Of a DNA stretch of 64,000 bases, positions 33,576 through 43,033 are shown in pieces. Source of the stretch: JAFANK01 sp036741695 (GTDB lineage: Bacteria; Vulcanimicrobiota; Vulcanimicrobiia; Eremiobacterales; Eremiobacteraceae); contig DAINRU010000006.1 in NCBI GenBank assembly GCA_036741695.1, positions 1-64,000 on the forward strand. The letters run 5' to 3'. The translations under genes were made by a program, and so were the position numbers. The notes beneath the pieces are model-generated. The model did not search any database, was not told where the DNA came from, and was given only the letters and a program-made list of their open reading frames with translations. Each line of letters opens with the position of its first letter. The stretch's first letter is position 1.

Positions 33576-34607
33576 CTACGCCGTGACCGGCGTCGCCTTC
33601 GGCGCGTCGACGAATGCACGCGCGCATTCGATGGGCGTTGGCGGCAAGATGCCGTGCCCGAGATTGAGGATGTGCCCAAGGCTCCCAGCAGCCCGCATCG
33701 CATCGCGTGCGCTATCACGGACGGCCTGAGGCGTGGAGAGCAAGACGGTCGGATCGACGTTGCCCTGCAACGCGAAACCGTGACCGACGCGTTTCCTGGC
33801 GGCGTCCAGGCCGATACGCCAGTCGATGCTCAGCACGTCGGCCTTCGTCTGTACCATGAGCTCGAGCACGCCCGCGCACCCGTTGACGAACAGGATGGCG
33901 GGGACGCCGCCTGCGCGGATGCGGTCGATGACGATTTTTTGGTATGGCAGAGCGAAGCGTTCGAAGGCGTCGGGTGCGAGTTCGCCAGCCCAGGTGTCGA
34001 AGACTTGCATCGCTTGCGCTCCTGCGTCGATTTGCGCCCCGGCATACGCCGCCATGGTGTCGGCCAGCTTGGCGAGTAGCGCATGGAGCGTTGCGGGCTC
34101 GCGGTACATGAGCGTCTTGATCGTGGCGAACGACTTCGAACCCCCACCTTCGACGAGGTATGCCGCCAGGGTGAAGGGCGCACCGCAAAAGCCGACGAGC
34201 GCAGTCTCTTCCTTGAGCGCGGCGCGCAAATTTCGCAGCGTCTGGGCGACGAACGGCATGTCGGTCTGCGGGTCGGGGATGCGAAGCTCGTCGACCGCGG
34301 CTTGGGAGCGCACCGGCTGCGCGATGGCGGGACCTGTATCGGTGAAGGCGAGCGTAGCGCCCATCGCCTCGACCGGGATGAGGATGTCGCAGAACACAAT
34401 GCAGGCGTCCATGCCGAAGCGGCGGATAGGCTGCAGCGAGACTTCGGCGGCGAGCTCGGGCGTCTTGCACAGCGTCAGAAAGTCGACGCGCTCGCGGACC
34501 GCGCGGTATTCGGGCAGGTAGCGCCCTGCCTGGCGCATCATCCAGACGGGCGTTCGGTCGACCGGCCTGCACGAGCAGGCGGCTAAGAAACGCTGAGCGC
34601 CGTTCAT
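33576..34607 (-). CDS. hemE: Uroporphyrinogen decarboxylase
   Basis: 343 aa, normal length. Converts uroporphyrinogen III to coproporphyrinogen III. Motifs: RTPVWMMRQAGRYLPEYRAVR at the N-terminus, DILIPVEAMGATLAF, FCGAPFTLAAYLVEGGGSK and GHGILPPTPIECARAFVD at the end. ATG 34607 is chosen since the family begins MNGAQRFLAA; the open frame beyond it has no match. First gene of the haem operon on the minus strand. Confidence 0.95.
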   Translation of the reverse strand: MNGAQRFLAACSCRPVDRTPVWMMRQAGRYLPEYRAVRERVDFLTLCKTPELAAEVSLQPIRRFGMDACIVFCDILIPVEAMGATLAFTDTGPAIAQPVRSQAAVDELRIPDPQTDMPFVAQTLRNLRAALKEETALVGFCGAPFTLAAYLVEGGGSKSFATIKTLMYREPATLHALLAKLADTMAAYAGAQIDAGAQAMQVFDTWAGELAPDAFERFALPYQKIVIDRIRAGGVPAILFVNGCAGVLELMVQTKADVLSIDWRIGLDAARKRVGHGFALQGNVDPTVLLSTPQAVRDSARDAMRAAGSLGHILNLGHGILPPTPIECARAFVDAPKATPVTA

Positions 34608-34635
34608 CGTGTCCTTAACAGATCTTGCGGGCGAA

Positions 34636-34659
34636 ACGACCTGAAGGTCCGTTGCTTCA
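34636..34659 (+). repeat. Dispersed stem-loop repeat, copy 4 (one base missing)
   Basis: Reads ACGACCT, GA, AGGTCCGT, then TGCTTCA: one G is lost from the left arm and the spacer is GA. It starts 6 nt beyond the metK stop (minus strand). Confidence 0.75.
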
Positions 34660-34665
34660 AATGTC

Positions 34666-35904
34666 CTACGAGAAGACTGGGAGCGGGAACTTCTCCTCGT
34701 CGATCTTGATGCCCGCCGCCTCACGCAGCGCAAGCGCCATGTCGGTCTTCTCCCACGGCAAGTCGAGATCAGGCCGGCCGAAGTGACCGTAGGCCGAGAC
34801 CTGACGGTAGATGGGGCGCCGCAGGTCGAGCTTCTCGATGATCGCACCGGGGCGTAGATCGAAGTGCGCGTTGACCAGATCGGCGATCTTCTCTTCTTCT
34901 ACCCTGTTCGTGCCGAAGCACTCAACGAAGATCGAGACGGGCTTGGCAACGCCGATGGCATACGCGACTTGGAGCTCGCAGCGGTCTGCGAGGCCCGAAG
35001 CGACGACGTTCTTGGCCACGTACCGTGCGGCATATGCCCCCGAGCGGTCGACCTTGGTCGGATCTTTGCCCGAGAACGCGCCGCCGCCATGACGAGCCAT
35101 GCCGCCATAGGTGTCGGCGATGATCTTTCGCCCGGTCAGCCCGGCATCCCCGAGCGGACCGCCGATGACGAAGCGGCCGGTGGGATTGACGAAGATGCGC
35201 GTGTCCTTGTCGCGCAAGTGGCTGTCGATTGCGGTATCGATGACATGACTGATGATGTTCTCGCGGATGACGTCGATGGGATAACCGTCGGCGTGCTGGG
35301 CCGAGACGACGATGGCGTCGACGCGCACGGGTTTGTGCCCGTCATATTCCACCGTGACCTGCGCCTTGCCGTCTGGCCGTAGATACTCGATGGCACGGTT
35401 CTTGCGCGCCGCGGCGACCGTTCGGGTGAGACGGTGCGCCAGTACGATCGGCAAGGGCATGAGCTCTTTGGTCTCGCGACAGGCGAAGCCGAACATCATG
35501 CCTTGGTCGCCGGCGCCCAGCGCCTCCAGCTCGCTCTTGGCGCTGATCTCGCCTTCTTTGACCTCGAGCGCCTTGTCGACGCCCATGGCGATGTCTTGCG
35601 ACTGCTCGTCGATGGAGACCGAGATCCCGCACGTGTCTGCATCGAAACCGTACTTGGCTCTCGTGTAGCCGATGTCGCGCAGCACTTGACGGACGATGCG
35701 CGGTATGTCGACGTAGCACGTCGTGCTGATCTCACCGGCGATGTGCACTTGGCCGGTGATGATGAAGGTCTCGACCGCCACGCGACCGTTGGGATCTTGC
35801 GTCATGATGGCGTCGAGCACGGCATCAGAGATCTGGTCTGCGACCTTGTCCGGATGTCCCTCGGTGACGCTCTCCGAGGTGAACAGCCGTCTGAACTTCG
35901 ACAT
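34666..35904 (-). CDS. metK: S-adenosylmethionine synthetase
   Basis: 412 aa. Makes SAM from methionine and ATP. Diagnostic blocks: [32 protein letters not shown] with the family hexapeptide, [20 protein letters not shown] with the P-loop-like GGGAFSGKD, and LPWEKTD at the end. It follows ahcY by 2 bp on the same strand, linking SAM synthesis with clearance of S-adenosylhomocysteine. ATG 35904. Confidence 0.97.
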   Translation of the reverse strand: MSKFRRLFTSESVTEGHPDKVADQISDAVLDAIMTQDPNGRVAVETFIITGQVHIAGEISTTCYVDIPRIVRQVLRDIGYTRAKYGFDADTCGISVSIDEQSQDIAMGVDKALEVKEGEISAKSELEALGAGDQGMMFGFACRETKELMPLPIVLAHRLTRTVAAARKNRAIEYLRPDGKAQVTVEYDGHKPVRVDAIVVSAQHADGYPIDVIRENIISHVIDTAIDSHLRDKDTRIFVNPTGRFVIGGPLGDAGLTGRKIIADTYGGMARHGGGAFSGKDPTKVDRSGAYAARYVAKNVVASGLADRCELQVAYAIGVAKPVSIFVECFGTNRVEEEKIADLVNAHFDLRPGAIIEKLDLRRPIYRQVSAYGHFGRPDLDLPWEKTDMALALREAAGIKIDEEKFPLPVFS

Positions 35905-35906
35905 CT

Positions 35907-37394
<1,488 letters not shown>

Positions 37395-38027
37395 TTGCCG
37401 CTCACCACGCTCACCGTCGACGCGTTCACGCGCAAGCTCGCGTCGGCGGATCCGACGCCCGGCGGCGGAAGCGTCGCGGCTGCCGTCGGCGCCTTCGGCG
37501 CCGGTCTCGTCCGTATGGTCGCGTTGCTCACCGCGAACTCACCAAAGCACGTTGCCGTCGCAGATCGCTGCACTTCGGCGGCAACATCTGCGCAACAGCT
37601 GGCCGACGAACTGCTCAAACTCGTCGACGAGGATGCGTCGTCATTCGATCGCGTCAGTGCGGCCTACCGCATGCCCAAGGCGAACGACAGCGAGAAAGCA
37701 ATACGCAGCACGAGCATTCAGGCGGCGCTGGCCGGCGCCATCGAGCCGCCGCTGCGCGTCATCGATGCGGCGCGGCGCACGTGCGATCTGGCCGCGGAGC
37801 TCGTGGACATCGGCAACCCGAACGCGCTCAGCGACATCGGGTGTGCAGCGCTGTGCGCGCAGTCGGCGGCACAGGGCGCTGCTCTCAACGTCGAGATCAA
37901 TGCCGGCGCGCTCAAGGACCGCGAACAAGCCCAGGCGTACTGCGCGCGGATGCACGCCCAGCTCGCGCAAGTCGGCCTCGTGGCAGAGGTGATCCTCGGC
38001 AAGCTGCGCGCGAAGGCGCAGAGCTGA
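37395..38027 (+). CDS. fchA: Formimidoyltetrahydrofolate cyclodeaminase
   Basis: 210 aa, standard size. The N-terminus LTVDAFTRKLASADPTPGGG and SVAAAVGAFGAGLVRMV is the FTCD_C/FchA signature; later KLVDEDASSFDRVSAAY and NPNALSDIGCAALCAQ. Start TTG 37395 has AAGAGG 6 nt upstream and gives the family start; the open frame to 37284 adds residues without match. It lies 1 bp before folD, so the two feed one-carbon units to 5,10-methenyl-THF and onward. Confidence 0.9.
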   Translation: MPLTTLTVDAFTRKLASADPTPGGGSVAAAVGAFGAGLVRMVALLTANSPKHVAVADRCTSAATSAQQLADELLKLVDEDASSFDRVSAAYRMPKANDSEKAIRSTSIQAALAGAIEPPLRVIDAARRTCDLAAELVDIGNPNALSDIGCAALCAQSAAQGAALNVEINAGALKDREQAQAYCARMHAQLAQVGLVAEVILGKLRAKAQS

Positions 38028-38028
38028 G

Positions 38029-38880
38029 ATGAGCCCAGCCCAGGTGCTCGACGGGCGTGCGATCGCCAAAGCCGTCCGCGAGCAGGTGAAAGCCCGGGTG
38101 CAGACGTTGCGCGAGCGCAATATCGTGCCCACCTGTGCAATCGTCGTGCTCGAAGGGGACGAGCCCGGGCGCTTGTACGCCGAACAGATCGCCAAGAGCG
38201 GAACGGCGCTGGGCATCAACATCGACATCCGTCAATTGCCAGCGGGAGCGTCGACCAGTGACGTAGTCGTCGCGGTGGCACAGATCGTCGACGATCCGCA
38301 CGTGCAGGCGATGATGGTGCAGCGTCCCCTGCCTGCGGACTTGGACGCCGAGCGGATCGCCGAGGAGATCGACCCGCGCAAAGACGTCGACGGCGCTCAT
38401 CCCTACAACCAAGGCCTGCTCGTCGCCGGCGAGACCTTCTTCGTCCCCGCCACAGCGGCGGCGGTGATGGAGCTCTTACGCCAGCCGCAGGTGCCCACGT
38501 TGGACGGTGCGCGAGCGGTTGTGTTGGGGCGCTCGGCCGTGGTCGGACGGCCGGTCGCGTTGCTCCTCACCGCGGCCAATGCGACCGTGACGATCTGTCA
38601 TTCACACACCAAGGACCTTGCTGACATCGCCGCTGAGGCGGAGATCCTCGTTGCCGCGGTTGGCAAGCCGGGATTCGTAACCCCCAACATGGTGAAGCCT
38701 GGCGCGACGGTGATCGACGTCGGCACGAACTACCTCGATGGCCACTTCGTCGGAGACGTCGACTTCGACGCCGTGCTGCCGGTGGCCGGTCTCATCACCC
38801 CGGTGCCTGGCGGCGTCGGCCCCGTGACCACAGCCGTGCTGCTGCGCAGCGTGGTCGAAGCGGCGGAGCGTTCGCGCTAA
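38029..38880 (+). CDS. folD: Methylene-THF dehydrogenase / methenyl-THF cyclohydrolase
   Basis: 283 aa bifunctional folate enzyme. Catalytic region: PGRLYAEQIAKSGTALGINI contains the position normally Tyr-x3-Lys (YAEQIAK). Further: MVQRPLPADLD, DPRKDVDGAHPYNQGLLVAG, VVLGRSAVVGRPVALLL and the final PVPGGVGPVTTAVL. ATG 38029 is the only sensible start. A repeat copy follows its stop at 6 nt. Confidence 0.95.
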   Translation: MSPAQVLDGRAIAKAVREQVKARVQTLRERNIVPTCAIVVLEGDEPGRLYAEQIAKSGTALGINIDIRQLPAGASTSDVVVAVAQIVDDPHVQAMMVQRPLPADLDAERIAEEIDPRKDVDGAHPYNQGLLVAGETFFVPATAAAVMELLRQPQVPTLDGARAVVLGRSAVVGRPVALLLTAANATVTICHSHTKDLADIAAEAEILVAAVGKPGFVTPNMVKPGATVIDVGTNYLDGHFVGDVDFDAVLPVAGLITPVPGGVGPVTTAVLLRSVVEAAERSR

Positions 38881-38886
38881 ACGTTA

Positions 38887-38911
38887 ACGGACCTAAAGGT
38901 CCGTTGCTTCA
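38887..38911 (+). repeat. Dispersed stem-loop repeat, copy 5
   Basis: Exact match to the 25-bp consensus, between folD and the convergent PHP gene; 10 nt from the PHP stop codon. Confidence 0.88.
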
Positions 38912-38921
38912 AAAAATTTCG

Positions 38922-39743
38922 TCAATGCGCGCTCGGGGGGAGGAGTGCGAGGAAGCCGGCGAGATCCGCTTCGTCGACGTCAACGCCTGGATAAGGGTTT
39001 GTTTCCGTCGGGCCATGGAAGTCGGTACCGGCCGTCATGACGAGCCTGTGGACATGAGCGAGCCGCCGGAAACGTTCTGTATCGTGCGCGGTGTGGCTCG
39101 GTGAATATGCCTCGATGCCGCGCAGCCCGTCGCGCACGAGCTCCTCGAGCAGCTCTTCTGCCCGACTGCGCGTGGGATGCGCGAGCACGGAAATGCCGCC
39201 GCTCGCGTTGATCGCTTGGATCGCCCGAGCGGGGGTGACGGCGGATGATGGCAGATACGCTTTGCAGTCCGCTCCGATATAGCGATCGAATGCGTCGCTG
39301 ACGTCGCGGGCAGCACCGATATCGACAAGCGCACGGGCGATGTGCGGGCGCCCGACCATCAGTCCCGTCGCATGGCGGCGCACGTCCGCCATGGATATCT
39401 CCACTCCTTGGGCGTTGAGCGCCTCGACGATTCGTTCCGCTCGCCGCTGTCTCGTCTGCGTTCTGTCGACCAGAATCTCGCGCAACGGGCTTGGTCCGAT
39501 GGGGATGTTATAGCCGAGGATGTGAACCTCACGATTCCCGGTGTTCGTGCTCACTTCGATGCCCGTGATAACGCGCTCCCCGAATCTCGCGAGCATATCC
39601 GCATGGCGTTCGTACACCGCGAGCGTGTCGTGGTCGGTGACTGAAAAACGGTCCATGCCCACGGATGCCACGGTGCGCAGCAGCGCAGACGCTTCGAGAA
39701 CCCCGTCGGATTCGGTCGTGTGGAGATGGAAGTCGACGTTCAA
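38922..39743 (-). CDS. PHP-domain phosphoesterase (TrpH/YciV-like)
   Basis: 273 aa. Metal-binding PHP motifs: VDFHLHTTESDG at the N-terminus, VTDHDTL, TGIEVSTN, a middle GRPHIARAL, VLAHPTRS, and TAGTDFHGPTE near the C-terminus. Homologues include 5'-3' exonucleases acting on short RNA and 3',5'-bisphosphate nucleotidases (RNase AM, YciV). Its start faces the sigma factor gene on the other strand. Confidence 0.9.
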   Translation of the reverse strand: MNVDFHLHTTESDGVLEASALLRTVASVGMDRFSVTDHDTLAVYERHADMLARFGERVITGIEVSTNTGNREVHILGYNIPIGPSPLREILVDRTQTRQRRAERIVEALNAQGVEISMADVRRHATGLMVGRPHIARALVDIGAARDVSDAFDRYIGADCKAYLPSSAVTPARAIQAINASGGISVLAHPTRSRAEELLEELVRDGLRGIEAYSPSHTAHDTERFRRLAHVHRLVMTAGTDFHGPTETNPYPGVDVDEADLAGFLALLPPSAH

Positions 39744-39795
39744 CAGTATCTCCTACGCAAGGGATTGCAATTCGCTCTTCCCAAAGCCCGAGTAC

Positions 39796-40383
39796 GTGAC
39801 CGCAAGACCACGTCGCCACGACGAACCGCCGACAGAAGACCAGAGCGCCTTCCTCGAGCATGCGATGGCGACATACGGCAGGCAAACCTACAACTACGCC
39901 TACCGGCTGACCGGCAACGAACCGGACGCCCGCGATCTCACGCAGGAAGCCTTCATCAGAGTCTTCCGCGCCTGGCGCTCCTTCCAGCCGGGCACCTCGT
40001 TCCTCTCTTGGATCTATCGTATCGTCACAAACTTGCACCGCGACGAGCTGCGCAAGCGCAAAGGCGTGTTCTTGCAGGAGCTGCCTGACGACAACATGCC
40101 CCACGAGCTGCCCAAGGACGTAGGTCAGCACGACCCGATCGCGGCGATGCACGAGCGCCAGCTCTCAAGCGACATCGAGCAGGCGCTGCGGGCTCTCACC
40201 CCCGATCAGCGTGCCGTCGTGCTGCTCGCCGACGTTGAGGAGCGCTCGTACCAGGAGATCGCCGACATCATGGCGTGCTCGATCGGCACGGTCCGCTCGA
40301 GGCTTCACAGAGCGCGGCTCCAGCTCCGAAAACTGATCCCCCGGCACCACGGCGAACAACAGCGACAAGGGTCTTCTATATGA
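39796..40383 (+). CDS. ECF-family RNA polymerase sigma factor
   Basis: 195 aa from GTG 39796, chosen because the domain begins about 20 residues on and the frame further upstream is antisense to the PHP gene. Region 2: YNYAYRLTGNEPDARDLTQE and FIRVFRAW; region 2.4 SFLSWIYRIVTNLHRDELRK; region 4: LTPDQRAVVLLADVEERSYQ and CSIGTVRSRLHRARLQLRK. Followed by an anti-sigma gene and an RseB-like gene, so it is likely held inactive until an envelope signal. Confidence 0.92.
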   Translation: MTARPRRHDEPPTEDQSAFLEHAMATYGRQTYNYAYRLTGNEPDARDLTQEAFIRVFRAWRSFQPGTSFLSWIYRIVTNLHRDELRKRKGVFLQELPDDNMPHELPKDVGQHDPIAAMHERQLSSDIEQALRALTPDQRAVVLLADVEERSYQEIADIMACSIGTVRSRLHRARLQLRKLIPRHHGEQQRQGSSI

Positions 40384-40496
40384 TGTCCTGCATATCGAGA
40401 CGAGCACCGCTTGGTGGAACTGATGGGCGGCAAAGCGCGTTACCAAGACTGAGGGGATTGCGAAAAGCTTCTCAAGTGAGAATTCGATTGTTATGA
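40380..40496 (+). CDS. Possible 38-aa coupled ORF between sigma and anti-sigma genes
   Basis: ATG 40380 overlaps the sigma TGA and the ORF ends at TGA 40494-40496, overlapping the anti-sigma ATG 40493 in ATGA. Product is Arg-rich (CISRRAPLGGTDGRQSALP, then RLRGLRKASQ). The coupling at both ends is seen directly, but codon choice gives no proof of translation; it may only carry ribosomes to the next gene. Confidence 0.3.
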   Translation: MMSCISRRAPLGGTDGRQSALPRLRGLRKASQVRIRLL

Positions 40497-40975
40497 CCTG
40501 CCAGCACTGCCAAGAACTTCTGACCGACTACCAGCACGGCGAACTCGATGCTGCGTCTGATGCTGCCATCTACGCTCACCTCGAGTCGTGCGCGCAGTGC
40601 CGTGAAGAGCTTGCTGCGCAGAGCGCGCTGTCTCAAGTGCTGCGCGCGACGTTCGCCAGCGAACTCGAGATGCCGACCTCGGTGCTGGCAGGCGTTCGCC
40701 AAGCGGTCCGCCGCGAGCGAGCGCCCGGCCTCATCGAGGCGCTGCGCGCGCTGCTGCGGCCCGTGGTGCTCGCACCAACGGCTGCAGCCATCGTCTTGGC
40801 CGTGGGCGTCGTATCGTACGTCCACGGCACGAATTCGGCGCCGCAGCTGTCGGCTGACTACTTCGTGCAGCAGCATGTCGCGCACACGATGGATTCGCAA
40901 TCGGGCGATCGTGCCTGGAACGCGTACCTCCTCACGTCGAATCCCGACGCAACCGCGAATGCTCCCGCGCACTGA
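40493..40975 (+). CDS. Zinc-finger anti-sigma factor
   Basis: 160 aa. N-terminal zf-HC2 domain: CQHCQELLTDYQHGELD, then AHLESCAQCREEL with the His-x3-Cys-x2-Cys of ZAS-type anti-sigma factors. One membrane segment near residues 90-110 (LAPTAAAIVLAVGVVSYV), then about 50 periplasmic residues. It would sequester the upstream sigma factor at the membrane. Its stop overlaps the next gene by 17 bp. Confidence 0.9.
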   Translation: MTCQHCQELLTDYQHGELDAASDAAIYAHLESCAQCREELAAQSALSQVLRATFASELEMPTSVLAGVRQAVRRERAPGLIEALRALLRPVVLAPTAAAIVLAVGVVSYVHGTNSAPQLSADYFVQQHVAHTMDSQSGDRAWNAYLLTSNPDATANAPAH

Positions 40976-41996
40976 TCGCGCCTTCTTCTTTCTTCTCACG
41001 CTTGCGACGCTGCTCGTGCTGCCCGGGGCGGCGCTCGCCGCTCAAGACGGCCGCTCGCTCTACGCCCAGGCGGTGGGAGCGGACGATCATGTCTCCTATT
41101 CCGGCACGCTGACGTCAGTAGTCTACGAAGGCGACCGCGCGGCCTCGACGGTGGCGCGCATCGAGCACAAGGAGCCGAACTCGTGGCGCATCTGGTACCT
41201 CGCCCCGGCGGATGCATATGGTCGCATGATCGTGAGCAACGAGTCGCTCACCTACCAGTATGAGCCATCGCTCAGCAAGGTGTTCAGCCATGATTGGAGT
41301 CAGACGGCCCCGGGCGTGGCGGAACCCGTCAACATCGCGCAGGTGGAGACGAACTATTCGTTCGAGGTAGGCCCTGCGACGTCGCTCGCCGGACGCCACG
41401 CGACGAGCCTGTCGCTTGTTTCCAAACACACCGGCGGGCTCGTGCAGCGCATCTGGGTCGATGACGACACGAGCCTCATCCTGCGGCGTGAGACCTACAC
41501 GGTCGACGGTTCTGTGGCTGCGGAGTCGAGCTTCGACAGCATCCGCATTGGCGTCGATCTGCCGGATGGACTCTTCAAGCTCGCCGTACCCAACGGGATG
41601 ACGCTCGTCGCCAGCCCGAGCGTGGGCAAGTCCACGACCGACACCGCACAGCTCGTGCGGTCGTTAGATTTCAAGTTCGCCGCTCCCAAGTATCTGCCCG
41701 ACGGCTTCACCCTCTTGCGGGGCAGCGTCGCATCGCGCAGTGGCGTGAACACGGTGGAGTTCGTCTATGGCGATGGGCTGCGCACGTTCTCGTTGTTCGA
41801 AAATGCGACCGGCAAATTGCCGCTTTTCGATCGCGCGACACCAAAGCCGATCGCGATCGGGCAGGCCGACGGGGTCTATGCCGACGTCGCCGGGCAGACA
41901 CTCGTCTCGTGGAACGCAGGGGGCCTCAACCTCACGATCGTAGGCGACCTCTCCACCAAGGAGATCGCTACGATCGGGGCATCCATCCATCCTTAA
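40959..41996 (+). CDS. RseB/MucB-like periplasmic sigma regulator
   Basis: 345 aa. Signal peptide (AFFFLLTLATLLVLPGAALA), then a lipoprotein-carrier-like N-domain (VSYSGTLTSVVYEGD, IEHKEPNSWRIWYLAP) and a C-domain beginning LVRSLDFKFAAPKYLPDGF, the layout of RseB. In E. coli RseB binds the anti-sigma factor and lipopolysaccharide. ATG 40959 overlaps the anti-sigma end by 17 bp; the frame further up to 40548 lies inside the anti-sigma gene. Identified by domain order and context. Confidence 0.82.
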   Translation: MLPRTDRAFFFLLTLATLLVLPGAALAAQDGRSLYAQAVGADDHVSYSGTLTSVVYEGDRAASTVARIEHKEPNSWRIWYLAPADAYGRMIVSNESLTYQYEPSLSKVFSHDWSQTAPGVAEPVNIAQVETNYSFEVGPATSLAGRHATSLSLVSKHTGGLVQRIWVDDDTSLILRRETYTVDGSVAAESSFDSIRIGVDLPDGLFKLAVPNGMTLVASPSVGKSTTDTAQLVRSLDFKFAAPKYLPDGFTLLRGSVASRSGVNTVEFVYGDGLRTFSLFENATGKLPLFDRATPKPIAIGQADGVYADVAGQTLVSWNAGGLNLTIVGDLSTKEIATIGASIHP

Positions 41997-43020
41997 GGTC
42001 TATTTCGACCCCATCTACGAGAAGCACCTCACGGGCTCAGGTCACCCCGAGCGGGCCGCCCGCCTTGACGCCTTCGTCACCGGGCTCGAGGCCGGCGGTG
42101 CGGCGCGCGCCACGTTCGAGCGCCCTTGCGCAGCTGATGCGGCCTCGATCGCAGCGGTGCATCCGGCACGCTATGTCGAGACAGTCGAGCGCACCTGCGA
42201 GGCTCTGCCTCAAGGTGAGTTAGGCGAGCTACCTACCGGCGACACGATCGTCTCGCATGATTCATTCGCCATCGCGCTCCATGCCGCAGGCGGCGCGCTC
42301 GGCGCCGTCGCGGACGCGCGTCCGGATGAGCCAACGCTCGCTGTGATCCGGCCGCCCGGACATCACGCCGAGCCCAGCCGTGGCATGGGCTTCTGCGTTT
42401 TCAACAACGTGGCGGTGGCGGCCGCCTGGGCGCTGCGCGAGCGCGGCAACGTGCTCATCGTCGATTTCGACTATCATCATGGCAACGGCACGCAAGCGTG
42501 GGTCGAAAGCGCGCTCGAGAGCGGTCGCAACGGGCTCGGCTTCATCTCGACGCATGCCTATCCCGCCTACCCTGGTACGGGCGCCTTCGGCGAGTCGAGC
42601 GTCGTCGAAGCAGGCTTCGTGGTCGATATCCCCTTGCCGCATTCGACCGACACCGATGATTTCATCGGGGTGTGGGCGAGCTTGCTGCCGCTTGCGGCGC
42701 AGCGCATCCGGCCTGCGTCGATCATCGTGTCTGCGGGCTTTGACTTTCTCTCCGGCGACCCGATCGCTGGGCTCCCGATCGCAACCCGGGCGGTCGACGC
42801 TCTATGCGGCCTGCTCGGCGACGTCGCCGCACGCGAGCACGCGGGCCTTGCGCTCGTGCTTGAAGGAGGTTACTCGCTCGATAATCTTCGCGCAAGCGGC
42901 TCGTCGCTTGCCTACGACTTCGGCAAGCACGCCTCCGACGTGCACGTGCCGCACGCACAACAGCCACACGATGTGCGGCTGCGCGAGATGGTCGGCGAAG
43001 CGACGCGCTGGCTCTCGTAA
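41989..43020 (+). CDS. Histone deacetylase-family (AcuC-like) zinc hydrolase, non-canonical start
   Basis: About 343 aa. Zinc ligands and active site are clear: RPPGHHAEPSRGMGFCVFNN, VLIVDFDYHHGNGTQAW, SAGFDFLSGDPIAGL, and LEGGYSLDNL. The family N-terminus LKVYFDPIYEKHLTGSGHPE lies before the first ATG (42157), in a frame with no ATG, GTG or TTG after TAG 41941. ATC 41989, overlapping the RseB-like stop and giving the expected first residue position, is the best candidate. Deacetylates lysine or small amides such as polyamines in relatives. Confidence 0.85.
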   Translation: MLKVYFDPIYEKHLTGSGHPERAARLDAFVTGLEAGGAARATFERPCAADAASIAAVHPARYVETVERTCEALPQGELGELPTGDTIVSHDSFAIALHAAGGALGAVADARPDEPTLAVIRPPGHHAEPSRGMGFCVFNNVAVAAAWALRERGNVLIVDFDYHHGNGTQAWVESALESGRNGLGFISTHAYPAYPGTGAFGESSVVEAGFVVDIPLPHSTDTDDFIGVWASLLPLAAQRIRPASIIVSAGFDFLSGDPIAGLPIATRAVDALCGLLGDVAAREHAGLALVLEGGYSLDNLRASGSSLAYDFGKHASDVHVPHAQQPHDVRLREMVGEATRWLS

Positions 43021-43033
43021 GGAAGCCCCGGCG

